In this document: positions 8,540-16,891 of the stretch, piece after piece
Layout of the letters: every line of letters starts with the position of its first letter
Position numbering within the stretch: the stretch's first letter is position 1
Assembly: GCA_965222205.1 (NCBI GenBank)
Contig: OZ244932.1
Coordinates: forward strand, 62,001-126,000
Length of the DNA: 64,000 nucleotides
Reading direction: 5' to 3'
From: RHLJ01 sp965222205
Lineage (GTDB): Bacteria; Bacteroidota; Rhodothermia; Balneolales; Balneolaceae
Made by a program: the position numbers and the translations under genes
Notes under the pieces: model-generated
Database searches by the model: none
Told to the model about the DNA's origin: nothing
The model's input: only the letters and a program-made list of their open reading frames with translations

Positions 8540-9526
8540 ATGAGTATAAAGCATATTACCTTACTGATCGTAACTACGGGTTTCTCAATGTCTGCTTGTG
8601 GCAATCCCGATTCTTTAGAGCCAATCGCTGTAACAGAGAAATATGAGTTTTACAGTAACTTCTGGATTAATCAGCATCACTTTTTGTATGCTAAAGCGAA
8701 CTCGGCCGCTAAAGGGAATTGGGATGATGGTTTCACCGAAAGCGAGTTACATAACTTGAGTACAAGCGAGGCGCAAGCTCTTAAAGAGGGCATAGCTTTC
8801 TATCGGGATTCTGTGATCTCATATAGTTTGACGTTTAACAGAGGACTTACAACACTTAAACGAACATTAATTAATTTCGATGAAGATGATGTCTTTGAAA
8901 TGGACGACTTCCATGATGAATTGATTGAACATCTCAATAAGGTAAAGCCCGTTTATCGAAAATATTTTTGGGAAGAGCATGACAGATCTAATTTAGAAGT
9001 GGTAGAAAAGCATCTGGATTTTATAACAACCCACGAAAATGAAATATTCGATCGAATCTCAGGGCTGGCGCAGCAACCTTGGAGAGAAGAGAAAATAAGA
9101 GTAGATGTAACATATTATGCGAATTGGGCTGGTGCTTATACTTCTAACAATCCACAGGTACATGTAACTATTACCTCCCAAGACGAAGGTAAGGGAGATT
9201 GGCAGGAGCTTATTTTTCATGAACCAAGTCATTCTATAATGTCATCAAGGAGTTTCAAAGCAGCAGAACTTATTGCAATGGTTTCTGAACAACTTGGTGT
9301 TGAACCCCCAGAAAGTCTTTGGCACGCTCTTCTTTTCTATTTTTCAGGCGTTAGTGTTCAGGAGGCTTTTAAAAAAGAGGGAGCTGAGTATGAGTTATAT
9401 ATGGTACGGTACAAAGTATTTGATGAGTATCATCCTGTCATTTTTAAATACATGCCGGATTATGTAAATGGAGAGGTTACATTTGAGGAAGCACTTGAGA
9501 GCTTAATCAGAGAATATAATATGTAG
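8540..9526 (+). CDS. Putative lipoprotein with HExxH metallopeptidase-like motif
   Basis: A 328-residue protein with a lipoprotein-type signal (lipobox MSAC, Cys 20), so probably anchored in the periplasm or outer membrane. I do not recognise a named family. The most informative element is IFHEPSHSI, giving the zinc-binding pattern His 227-Glu 228-x-x-His 231. A possible third ligand lies in the following helices, for example ESLWHALLFYFSG near 265-275. The overall layout, helical before the motif and helical after it, fits a gluzincin-like metallopeptidase. The 3' end lies 3 bp from the end of the convergent response regulator gene. No partner is evident apart from the AraC gene 78 bp upstream. 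Confidence 0.7.
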   Translation: MSIKHITLLIVTTGFSMSACGNPDSLEPIAVTEKYEFYSNFWINQHHFLYAKANSAAKGNWDDGFTESELHNLSTSEAQALKEGIAFYRDSVISYSLTFNRGLTTLKRTLINFDEDDVFEMDDFHDELIEHLNKVKPVYRKYFWEEHDRSNLEVVEKHLDFITTHENEIFDRISGLAQQPWREEKIRVDVTYYANWAGAYTSNNPQVHVTITSQDEGKGDWQELIFHEPSHSIMSSRSFKAAELIAMVSEQLGVEPPESLWHALLFYFSGVSVQEAFKKEGAEYELYMVRYKVFDEYHPVIFKYMPDYVNGEVTFEEALESLIREYNM

Positions 9527-9529
9527 GCC

Positions 9530-10285
9530 TCAACTCCCAAGCCATTTTTTAAATCCAGCCGTACGGCTGATACTTACAACAGATCCAAGTTCCTCTTGTA
9601 CATTGGGCTCGAGATGTAATTTTATCCGGCTCCTTGACCAGGTTTCCATCCTTTTAATAGCATTAATATTTACTAGGTACTTTCTGTTGATTCGAAAAAA
9701 AGTTTTTGGATCGACCATTGTTTCCAGGTTATCCAAAGAATGTTCAATGGGTAAAACTTTACCGGTGAACGTTTTTGAATAAACACTTTTATCCAGAGCA
9801 TAGAAGAAGGCGATATCCTCTACTTCAAGCTTTTTTAAGGTATTCCCAATTGAAATCAGGAATCTCTTTTTATACTGAGGTTTATCGTGTCGATAAGCTA
9901 AAAGGAGTGACTTAAAGTTTGCAGTATTTATGATTTTGCTCTTTTCAAACTTATCCAGGCTCTTCTTTAGCTCCTGCTTTTTGATGGGTTTTAATAAATA
10001 TGATACGCTATTCAATTCGAACGCTTTTATAGCATACTGGTCAAAAGCAGTTGTAAAAATAACAGGAGTAGAGATGGAAAGCTGTTCAAAAATATTGAAA
10101 CTTAATCCATCCGATAGCTGGATATCTAAAAAAACTAAATCCGCTTCATTTCTCATAAACCATTTAACAGATTTTTTTATAGAGCCAATTTTAGCAAGAA
10201 TAGTACACTCCGGTTGTAGCTCCCGGAGCATTTCTTCAAGTCGAACAGCCGCTACTTTTTCATCTTCAATTATAAGATAGTTCAT
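9530..10285 (-). CDS. LytTR-family response regulator
   Basis: A 251-residue response regulator with a receiver domain (acidic residues at 7-9, phosphoacceptor Asp 54 in VFLDIQ, the Lys of LLKPIK) and a C-terminal LytTR domain with FFRINRKYLVNINAIKRME. Its start overlaps the stop of the histidine kinase gene by four bases (10282-10285), so kinase and regulator are co-translated. It is the second of three kinase/LytTR pairs in this window. The three sequences are clearly diverged, so they are not recent copies. The gene ends 3 bp from the convergent HExxH lipoprotein gene. Confidence 0.93.
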   Translation of the reverse strand: MNYLIIEDEKVAAVRLEEMLRELQPECTILAKIGSIKKSVKWFMRNEADLVFLDIQLSDGLSFNIFEQLSISTPVIFTTAFDQYAIKAFELNSVSYLLKPIKKQELKKSLDKFEKSKIINTANFKSLLLAYRHDKPQYKKRFLISIGNTLKKLEVEDIAFFYALDKSVYSKTFTGKVLPIEHSLDNLETMVDPKTFFRINRKYLVNINAIKRMETWSRSRIKLHLEPNVQEELGSVVSISRTAGFKKWLGS

Positions 10286-11352
10286 AATAGCTCATCATAG
10301 ATTAAGGGTAAGATCACCTTATATTCGTTAGTACCTACCCGGAACTCAGGTAGATCATCGCTCAATAATTCGTACCTCTTTCTCAAGTTCAGTTGTCCGG
10401 TTCCTTTAGAAGTTCGGGAAGAGATTTTAAGCTGAATATTATTGGTGATAACGAGTGAATCATTTTCGTTCCTAATAGCAATTTGTAAAGGCTTTTCTTC
10501 ATCAATTAAATTATGCTTACAAGCATTTTCCAGAACTACTTGCAAAGAAAGGGGTGGAAGCAATGCTGAAAGAATCTTTGTTGGCAAATCGATGCTGAAT
10601 TTAAGCTGCTCTCCATATCTTATTTGCTGAAGAAACATATAAGATCGCGCAAAATTGATTTCTTCATCTACTGATACTACCGGTTTTTCTATTGTGTCAA
10701 GAACGTATCGATAGATGCTTGAGAATTCATCGATAAAATCCTGAGCTTTTCTTGTGTCTTTTTCAATCAGACCAGAAAGAACATTCAAACTATTAAACAT
10801 GAAATGTGAATCAATCTGGCTTTTGAGGACTTCAAATCGAAGCTGAGATAACCTTCCCTCTAACTCTTTTGATTTTTCTTTAGAGTTGTCCCTTTCAATA
10901 AAAAAAATCCAGGCTTCAAGGATCAAAACTAAGATGATATTTACAACGCAAAAGATTAAAACGTTATAAATAACATTGGGATGAAGACCTTCTTTATAAG
11001 GGTTTATTGAGTTTGATAAAATGGTGATAAGAATAGCGACAACGGCGGCAACTAACACGCTCAAACCAAGTTGTATAACAATGCGTTTAAATGTGCTCTT
11101 TTCCCATGAAAAATGGTGATTCATTCTATTAATAATCATCAAATCTGGGTAAGCAATCATAAAGCTCGCTATAAGAGAAAGAAAAGTACCTAGAAGAAGC
11201 CGTGTTATAAATTCAATAGAGCTTTCAAGAATATAATATCCGCTAAAGTGATTGAAAGTAATTACCACCAGTTGTATGGAAACAGATATTCCAACCAGAA
11301 GCTTGAAAAGGTTTTGAAAAGAGATCAGGATATGGATGCCACGAACGTTCAT
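10282..11352 (-). CDS. LytS/YehU-type sensor histidine kinase
   Basis: A 356-residue membrane kinase. Four hydrophobic segments (about 15-33, 48-68, 92-112 and 128-152) precede the His_kinase domain with QIDSHFMFNSLN (His 183). This is the variant D-S-H-F-M-F rather than the usual P-H-F-L-F. The ATPase part has QVVLENACKHNL near 270 and GTGQLNLRKRYELL near 320. It is cognate to the LytTR regulator encoded by the overlapping downstream gene. No periplasmic sensor domain is present. The stimulus is unknown. Confidence 0.92.
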   Translation of the reverse strand: MNVRGIHILISFQNLFKLLVGISVSIQLVVITFNHFSGYYILESSIEFITRLLLGTFLSLIASFMIAYPDLMIINRMNHHFSWEKSTFKRIVIQLGLSVLVAAVVAILITILSNSINPYKEGLHPNVIYNVLIFCVVNIILVLILEAWIFFIERDNSKEKSKELEGRLSQLRFEVLKSQIDSHFMFNSLNVLSGLIEKDTRKAQDFIDEFSSIYRYVLDTIEKPVVSVDEEINFARSYMFLQQIRYGEQLKFSIDLPTKILSALLPPLSLQVVLENACKHNLIDEEKPLQIAIRNENDSLVITNNIQLKISSRTSKGTGQLNLRKRYELLSDDLPEFRVGTNEYKVILPLIYDELL

Positions 11353-11444
11353 TTTGTGAAGAATATTTAAGAATCTAATCCTAATGAATATAAGCTGTGA
11401 ATGTGAAAGAAATATTTAGTTACAACGACACATTAACAACTTAT

Positions 11445-11490
11445 AAAAAGGTACTTTGTGAAAAGGCTTAGCCCTAATCACAAAGTACCA
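11445..11490 (-). terminator. Rho-independent terminator (minus strand)
   Basis: A perfect 12-bp inverted repeat (GGTACTTTGTGA at 11450-11461 and its complement at 11478-11489) encloses a 16-nt loop. On the minus strand it is followed by a run of five T (11449-11445). It lies just after the stop of the beta-barrel gene at 11512 and before the start of the next minus-strand gene, so it should end the barrel gene's transcript. Confidence 0.8.
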
Positions 11491-11511
11491 GTTGCATGGA
11501 ATACAGCTCAA

Positions 11512-12099
11512 TCAGAACCGGGCAGTAAACCCGAGTCTTAGGCAATCATAGTTTAGATTTAGGTTTCTTTCGGTTTCTCCAGATTCTAAATCCCTAGAAA
11601 GTGAATTGAGTTTCAGGCTTGGAGTAAAACTCCAGGTATTGGTTAGAAGGATATCAAGGCCACCCGCAAACTGAAGTCCTAAACCATGTCCGGTGTCTTC
11701 TATGATATCACCATCCTCATTTTCGATTTCAATATGGTTATATAGTCCACTGGCCCTTACAAACCACGAAAGTGAGTTGTTCTTAAATGGATGTTTGAAC
11801 TGTAATCCGAAAATATACCCAGTCTCTTCGAAGTCCATATCCGGTCCGGCAAATGACTGGTCAGCTGAAAATTTATTCCAACCCCAGCCAAGATGAGCAC
11901 TTACATGGGGCATAACCCGGTAATGGAGAATACCTTCAAAACCTGCGCCGATATTAAGATCCGCTCCTCCCAGATCTTTATTCGCAATAGATGGACCTGA
12001 GTTAAGTTCAAAACTGAATCTTGATTGTTGTGGTTGAGCAAAGCTATTTAAAGCAAAAAGACTGAACAGGGTTATTGCTACTAATTCTTTTGTTTTCAT
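11512..12099 (-). CDS. Small outer-membrane beta-barrel protein
   Basis: A 195-residue exported protein with a signal peptide (MKTKELVAITLFSLFALNSFA). The mature part consists of alternating amphipathic strands (FSFELNSGPSIA, HYRVMPHVSAHLGWGW, TGYIFGLQFKHPF, SFTPSLKLNSLS) and ends in LRLGFTARF. The terminal aromatic residue is typical of BAM-inserted porin-type barrels. It fits the outer-membrane-protein beta-barrel (OMP_b-brl) group, about eight strands, with no known ligand. I chose the internal ATG at 12099 because the signal peptide begins exactly there. It is monocistronic: a terminator follows and the upstream symporter gene ends about 200 bp away. Confidence 0.8.
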   Translation of the reverse strand: MKTKELVAITLFSLFALNSFAQPQQSRFSFELNSGPSIANKDLGGADLNIGAGFEGILHYRVMPHVSAHLGWGWNKFSADQSFAGPDMDFEETGYIFGLQFKHPFKNNSLSWFVRASGLYNHIEIENEDGDIIEDTGHGLGLQFAGGLDILLTNTWSFTPSLKLNSLSRDLESGETERNLNLNYDCLRLGFTARF

Positions 12100-12296
12100 T
12101 GTTCTGTGTTTAAAAGTTATTGTTAAGCTTAAATGCTGATTCAAAAATAGTTGGGCCTGAATCGGCTTAAAACTTAATCCAGATCAATGTGCGAATAAGA
12201 AAGGCGAGCTTGTATAAAGGGAAGATGAGCATGATATAGAAATGTTATCGAAACCCACTCTAAGGTGACAATCTTCGAGGAGGTATTAAATGCCAA

Positions 12297-14024
12297 TTAT
12301 TTTCTAGGGAAGCTTAAACTTACCAAAACCCCAACACCAACCACCACAAAAGCCCCAAGCGGATTTAACCACAAAAACTCGATGGCTTTGGTGTAGCTTT
12401 CAGGGACTTGCGTCCACGGGAGGAAGAAAGAATAATCTCCCAAAGTTTCAGAATAGAACAGTCGATCAAAGGTGAAAACGGCCAGCATTCCGGAAAGGAG
12501 TCCGGTTAGCGCTCCTGTTCCGTTGGCTTTCTTTACCCAAAGTAGTAGGATGAAAACACCAAGAATAGACCCATAAAAATAACTTCCAATTTGGTTAATC
12601 AACTCAATAATGGATTGGGTTTCACCAAGAACCAAGGCTGAGCCCGTAGCTATTAATCCCCAAAGCACAGTTACTCCTCTGGATGATTTCAGATAATGGG
12701 TTTCACCATGATTTCCGGGATCAAGCCGCTGATACCAATCTACGATGGAAACGGTAGTGAGGGCATTCAATTCACTGTCTATGGAGCTTAAAGCGGCGGC
12801 AAAAATCCCCGCTATAATCAGTCCAACAACCCCAATGGGAATGAACTTTAGTATGAAATAGGGGAAGATGTAATTTGTATCGTTTACATCAGCTTGTCTT
12901 ATTTCAGCCTGAAGGGTAAGCTCTTCTTGTCTGGCTTTATTGAGATCTGCATCCGCTTCCAGAAAAGCTTGTTGTGAAACCAGATCTCTTTTTTTAGCTG
13001 CCTGTACAGCCATAGCCTCTCTGTATTCACGAGCCTGACTATATTCCCGGTCGATGCGTTGTTCCCTGGAAATTTGTTCTTCCGTTTGAGCAACAGGCTC
13101 AGTTGAACGGAAAGAAATTGGAGCATCATTAAAAATAAAAAACACGTACATCATCACCCCAAGTAACAGGATGAAAAACTGCATAGGCACTTTTGCATAG
13201 GCCGTCATCAGTAAAGATTTTCGTGCTTCTTTAACGGATGAAGTTGTTAAATACCGTTGCACCTGGGTTTGATCGGTTCCGAAATAAGAGAGCATCAGGA
13301 ACAAAGCAGCAAAAACACCACTCCAGACATTGTATTTTTCACTTAAATCAAAATTGAGGTCGAGTGCTGTGAGCTTGTCAAGACTTCCGGCGAGATATAA
13401 AGCATCTCCAAAATCTATCTCTTCCGGCATATTAAACAGAATGATGAAGAAGCAGAATATCAGTCCGAACATCATCACTGTCATTTGTTTTACATCGGTA
13501 GTAATTACACCGGCTACTCCACCAATCATTGTATAAGCAGTGGCAATTAACCCAATAACAATGATAGTTGCAGAAAGGGGAAGTCCAAGAAGAAGTGCCA
13601 GTACGTAGGAAGGAGCTGCTATAACTGCTCCCAGTGCAAGTCCGCGTGAAATAAGGAATAGACCACTAGTAGTAAGTCTTGTTTTTAATCCGAATCGCTC
13701 TTCAAGCACTTCATAAGCGGTAAAAGCTTTCATCTTACTAAAAAAAGGCACCAAAAATATACAAATCAGAATCATCGCGAAGGGAATAGCGAGATACACC
13801 TGAACGAAGCGCATGTCTTCTACATAAGCAATCCCTGTTGTTCCGATAAAAGTAATAGCGGAAGCCTGGGTTGCCATAATAGATAAGCCAGCTGCCCACC
13901 AGGGCATCCCACGACCGGCTAATAAATAGCCTTCAATATTTTCAGCATCTTTACCACGGCGGGTTCCATCCCAAATAGTGTAAGCCAGAAAAGCGATTAA
14001 GACCGTCCAATCTATCCAATGCAT
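12297..14024 (-). CDS. Sodium:solute symporter (SSS family)
   Basis: Inner-membrane Na+-coupled symporter of 575 residues, about 13 membrane helices. Family features include GYLLAGRGMPWWAAGLS (about 32-48), TQASAITFIGTTG (52-64) and AGIFAAALSSIDSELNAL (about 405-422). An unusual hydrophilic insertion of about 75 residues (305-380), rich in Glu, Arg, Gln and Ala with a coiled-coil look, separates two membrane helices. The substrate is not defined by sequence; the genomic setting next to nagB and the amino-sugar locus suggests a sugar or amino sugar. The gene begins 3 bp after a 38-codon membrane microprotein gene, and the two are divergent from nagB. Confidence 0.9.
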   Translation of the reverse strand: MHWIDWTVLIAFLAYTIWDGTRRGKDAENIEGYLLAGRGMPWWAAGLSIMATQASAITFIGTTGIAYVEDMRFVQVYLAIPFAMILICIFLVPFFSKMKAFTAYEVLEERFGLKTRLTTSGLFLISRGLALGAVIAAPSYVLALLLGLPLSATIIVIGLIATAYTMIGGVAGVITTDVKQMTVMMFGLIFCFFIILFNMPEEIDFGDALYLAGSLDKLTALDLNFDLSEKYNVWSGVFAALFLMLSYFGTDQTQVQRYLTTSSVKEARKSLLMTAYAKVPMQFFILLLGVMMYVFFIFNDAPISFRSTEPVAQTEEQISREQRIDREYSQAREYREAMAVQAAKKRDLVSQQAFLEADADLNKARQEELTLQAEIRQADVNDTNYIFPYFILKFIPIGVVGLIIAGIFAAALSSIDSELNALTTVSIVDWYQRLDPGNHGETHYLKSSRGVTVLWGLIATGSALVLGETQSIIELINQIGSYFYGSILGVFILLLWVKKANGTGALTGLLSGMLAVFTFDRLFYSETLGDYSFFLPWTQVPESYTKAIEFLWLNPLGAFVVVGVGVLVSLSFPRK

Positions 14025-14027
14025 AAT

Positions 14028-14144
14028 TCAGGGCAGATTGAAGTAGTGGGTGAATAACCAGAAAAGAAGCACGCAGGCGATGCCCCAGCAAAAGACATCA
14101 ATGTAGATTTTCTTCCAGTTGGTTTTGTCGGTGGTGTTTTCCAT
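14028..14144 (-). CDS. Small single-pass membrane protein, likely symporter accessory subunit
   Basis: A 38-codon open frame reading ATG at 14144 to TGA at 14028-14030, directly before the sodium:solute symporter gene (3 bp gap). The product begins MENTTDKTNWKK and continues with one hydrophobic helix (about 13-33, with WGIACVLLFWLF) and a short end HYFNLP. The charged N terminus, single helix and tight spacing argue for a real gene. Several SSS transporters in Bacteroidota are reported to be preceded by such one-helix companions, but I cannot verify homology here. It may stabilise or modulate the symporter. No strong Shine-Dalgarno sequence is seen upstream. Confidence 0.65.
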   Translation of the reverse strand: MENTTDKTNWKKIYIDVFCWGIACVLLFWLFTHYFNLP

Positions 14145-14288
14145 TTAATAATTTGAGTGAACTAGCACAGATGCATATTGTAAAGATAATGGAAAGCTAC
14201 ATTTTAAATGATTTAATTCAAATTTATAGAGTTTCTATAGGGGTTCTGCCAGTTTGACCAGTCTTATAAGTAAGATTTCTTTTTTTTG

Positions 14289-14303
14289 TATCGAATATCG
14301 ATA
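14289..14303. promoter_or_regulatory. Palindrome in the nagB/symporter divergent region
   Basis: TATCGA-ATA-TCGATA is a perfect 6-bp inverted repeat with a 3-bp spacer, placed 26 bp before the nagB ATG in the region shared with the divergent microprotein/symporter genes. An 8-bp palindrome CTTATAAG lies about 30 bp further upstream. The first is a candidate operator for a sugar-responsive repressor. No bound regulator can be named from the sequence. Confidence 0.35.
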
Positions 14304-14328
14304 AATCCTGAGTAGGAACTAACCTGTA

Positions 14329-15087
14329 ATGCGAATAAAAACTTTTTCTGATTCAAAAAAAGCCTCCGATTATGTAGCTAAACAAATCGCTGATTTTATA
14401 GCTGTGAATAATAGTAAAGGCGAGCAAACAGTACTAGGTCTGGCTACAGGAAATACACCTAAGCAATTGTACAAAAAACTGATTGAATATCATGAAGAAG
14501 GGTTAAGTTTTAAACAGGTGGTTACTTTTAATCTGGATGAATATTACCCGATAAATGCTTCCAGAAAAGAAAGTTATCACACTTTTATGAATGAGCACTT
14601 TTTTGATTATGTAGATATACCTGAAGAAAATATACATATCCCGGATGGAGAGTTACCTGGTGATTACGTTAAGTCTTACTGTCTGGAGTATGAAAATAAA
14701 ATCAAAGAAGTTAGTGGGATCGATATTCAGGTATTGGGGATAGGCCGGAATGGGCATATTGGTTTTAATGAGCCCGGATCTTCAAGGGATTCGAAGACCC
14801 GGTTGGTTCATCTGGATGAACTAACCAGAAAGGATGCAGTGAAACAATTCGAAGAGCCGGGAAATGTTCCAAAAATGGCAATCTCAATGGGTATTGATAC
14901 TATACTAAATTCAAAAAAGATATATCTGCTATCCTTTGGAGAAAGAAAAGCAGAGATTATTAATGAATGCCTGTTTGGGGAAAGAACCAGCGACAAACCT
15001 GCATCATATTTGCAAAAAGAAAAGAATGTGGAAGTAATACTCGATAAAAAAGCGGGTATGTTAATCCCGGATAAGACAGTTAACTAA
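14329..15087 (+). CDS. nagB: Glucosamine-6-phosphate deaminase
   Basis: Cytoplasmic enzyme converting glucosamine-6-phosphate to fructose-6-phosphate and ammonia. At 252 residues it is slightly shorter than the roughly 266 of the E. coli enzyme. Hallmarks are LGLATGNTPKQLYKKL (about 43-58), FNLDEYYPI (catalytic Asp), GIGRNGHIGFNEPGSS (about 138-153) and a late TLLSFGERKAEI-like segment (read as IYLLSFGERKAEII). It is divergent from the symporter and followed after 50 bp by an exported PIG-L deacetylase. No nagA (GlcNAc-6-phosphate deacetylase) is visible beside it, which is the more usual partner. This points to glucosamine rather than GlcNAc-6-P as the entering sugar. Confidence 0.95.
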   Translation: MRIKTFSDSKKASDYVAKQIADFIAVNNSKGEQTVLGLATGNTPKQLYKKLIEYHEEGLSFKQVVTFNLDEYYPINASRKESYHTFMNEHFFDYVDIPEENIHIPDGELPGDYVKSYCLEYENKIKEVSGIDIQVLGIGRNGHIGFNEPGSSRDSKTRLVHLDELTRKDAVKQFEEPGNVPKMAISMGIDTILNSKKIYLLSFGERKAEIINECLFGERTSDKPASYLQKEKNVEVILDKKAGMLIPDKTVN

Positions 15088-15137
15088 CAAAATAATCATA
15101 GTACAACTATGGTATTAACCAATAAAAAAGGAAAGAT

Positions 15138-16034
15138 ATGAACAAATACAGCACCTTATTATTAGCAATATTTGTATTGGTTCCAACGATGATCTATGCC
15201 CAGCCGGGCGGAGGATCTGAGCCGGAGATTCCTATTGAGGAATGGACCGGACGAACCATACTTTTAGTAGGAGCACACCCCGATGATGACGCCGGGAGGC
15301 ATGGTACATTAGCAATGCTTCAGGAAAATGGAAATGATGTGTATATAATGCTTCTGACAAATGGGAATGTTGGAACCAGAGACCGCACGATGACTCGCCA
15401 ACGACTGGAAAAGATCCGAAGACATGAGCAATTAAACGCGATGGAAGCTATTGGACTACCTGCGGAAAACTATATCAATCTCGGATATACTGATGGAATG
15501 GTCGAATTTGCTGATAGGGAAGAATTAGTAAAACGTATGGTAAGGTGGTATCGAAAGATTCAACCAGATGTACTTATAGCTTTCGAGCCGGGTTATCGTT
15601 ACGTAAGATGGCATAAAAATGATCACCGTGCAGCTGCATATTTAGCAGTTGATGCAGCCAGAGCAGCAGAGTGGCACCTTATTTTCCCTGAACAAATTAT
15701 TCAGGAAGGTTTGGAGCCAGTTAGTATTCGGGAATACATGTACTGGGGATCGGAAGCTCCGAATATGACCGTTGACATCTCTGATTATGTCGAAAATAAG
15801 ATTGAGTCAAGGATGTCTTATTTAAGTCAGTTTACTTCTCTGTCTGGGGATTATCCCGGTAATAGCGATGACAGATTTGCGACTCTAGACGATCTTCCCG
15901 AAGAAGAACGAAAGAGGTTTATGGAACGGATAAGAAACAGTACAGGTCCAACGGAGCAGTTCAGGTATCGCAGAGGAGCTCCAGATGGGGCAGGAAGTGG
16001 GCCTGCGCTTGGAGACACAGGAAATGACAATTAA
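15138..16034 (+). CDS. Exported PIG-L (LmbE-like) deacetylase
   Basis: A 298-residue zinc-dependent N-acetylglucosaminyl deacetylase-type protein with a signal peptide (about 1-21), so it acts in the periplasm or outside. The metal site is intact: VGAHPDDDAG with His 47, Asp 49 and Asp 50, and HKNDHRAA with His 163. A fourth-position Asp replaces the Glu of the common HPDDE motif. The C-terminal tail is Gly/Pro-rich and low in complexity. Family members remove acetyl from GlcNAc linked to lipids, thiols or oligosaccharides. Placement 50 bp after nagB, with a second exported copy at 23090, suggests deacetylation of GlcNAc-containing sugars before import. A terminator follows at 16055-16090. 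Confidence 0.9.
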   Translation: MNKYSTLLLAIFVLVPTMIYAQPGGGSEPEIPIEEWTGRTILLVGAHPDDDAGRHGTLAMLQENGNDVYIMLLTNGNVGTRDRTMTRQRLEKIRRHEQLNAMEAIGLPAENYINLGYTDGMVEFADREELVKRMVRWYRKIQPDVLIAFEPGYRYVRWHKNDHRAAAYLAVDAARAAEWHLIFPEQIIQEGLEPVSIREYMYWGSEAPNMTVDISDYVENKIESRMSYLSQFTSLSGDYPGNSDDRFATLDDLPEEERKRFMERIRNSTGPTEQFRYRRGAPDGAGSGPALGDTGNDN

Positions 16035-16054
16035 ATAGTTATTCACTTATTTAT

Positions 16055-16090
16055 TAAAAAAACAGCAAGTATATACTTGTTGTTTTTTTT
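16055..16090 (+). terminator. Rho-independent terminator after the first PIG-L gene
   Basis: The inverted repeat at 16061-16072 and 16073-16084 (AACAGCAAGTAT and its complement with one G-U pair) is followed by an eight-T run and preceded by seven A. The four central bases would form the loop. The structure could stop transcription in both directions but only the + strand has a gene ending here. It separates nagB and PIG-L from the sigma factor gene. Confidence 0.8.
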
Positions 16091-16214
16091 GTTTATAAAA
16101 ATCATTTTAAGAAACACCTCTGGTAAGTTTGAGTTTGATTCACAATTAGCATCGATAGTTTTTATTAATAAGAAGGACATAAAAAGCTGTTGAGTTTGGG
16201 AGTAGTAAAAAACA

Positions 16215-16820
16215 ATGCTGCTTTTCGCGCATATTGATAAGGGTAAAAAAGATTTTAGCAATGATGAAGTTGAAAGAGTGGGTAAAGTTCGTTCCGGCGA
16301 TAAATCCGCTTTTGAAGATCTGTTCTTTGAGTATCACAATCCTTTAATACGTTTTGCAATAACACTTACAAAGTCCAGAGAGCTGGCAAGAGATTGTGTA
16401 CAGGATGTATTCCTGAAAATATGGAGGAATAGAGAAGACTGGGAGATACAATACTCTCTTAAAGCATATCTCTACCAATCAGTGAGAAATCAGTCTTTAA
16501 ATTTACTTGAGAAGCAAAACGCCAGATACAGGTTAAAAGAGAATTACCGAAGAGAATCAGAACAATTCGATGATGCCGAAGATTATAAAGAAGGGGATAA
16601 GCATTTAAGTAAAAAGGAAATCAAACAGCTGGAAAGGATATGGGAGATTGTGGAAGAAATGCCCGAAAGAAGAAAGCTGGCTTTTCATTTAAATCGGCGT
16701 CACGGTCTAAGCTATAAAGAAATTTCAAAAGTTCTGGATATATCCAGAAAAACAGTTGAAAATCATATTGGGCAAGCAGTTAAATATATAAGAGATAAAA
16801 TTACTCCCGAAGATTTTTAA
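16215..16820 (+). CDS. ECF RNA polymerase sigma factor (FecI-like)
   Basis: A 201-residue sigma-70 family protein of the extracytoplasmic-function type. Region 2 spans about 28-95 (FEYHNPLIRFAITLT, DCVQDVFLKIWRNRED) and region 4 about 140-195 (MPERRKLAFHLNRRHGLSYKEISKVLDISRKTVENHIG). The length and the following FecR gene place it with the Bacteroidota FecI-like sigma factors that switch on SusC/SusD loci. The start is uncertain: no clear ribosome-binding sequence lies before the ATG at 16215, and the first 15 residues are not conserved in type. It would be released by the FecR anti-sigma factor encoded 71 bp downstream. Confidence 0.92.
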   Translation: MLLFAHIDKGKKDFSNDEVERVGKVRSGDKSAFEDLFFEYHNPLIRFAITLTKSRELARDCVQDVFLKIWRNREDWEIQYSLKAYLYQSVRNQSLNLLEKQNARYRLKENYRRESEQFDDAEDYKEGDKHLSKKEIKQLERIWEIVEEMPERRKLAFHLNRRHGLSYKEISKVLDISRKTVENHIGQAVKYIRDKITPEDF

Positions 16821-16891
16821 ATTTTCTTTGGGGGTATCCTAAGCTTGCTCTGTCTTATTCACTAAAGTAGTAACTAAAAAAATAAATCAAA

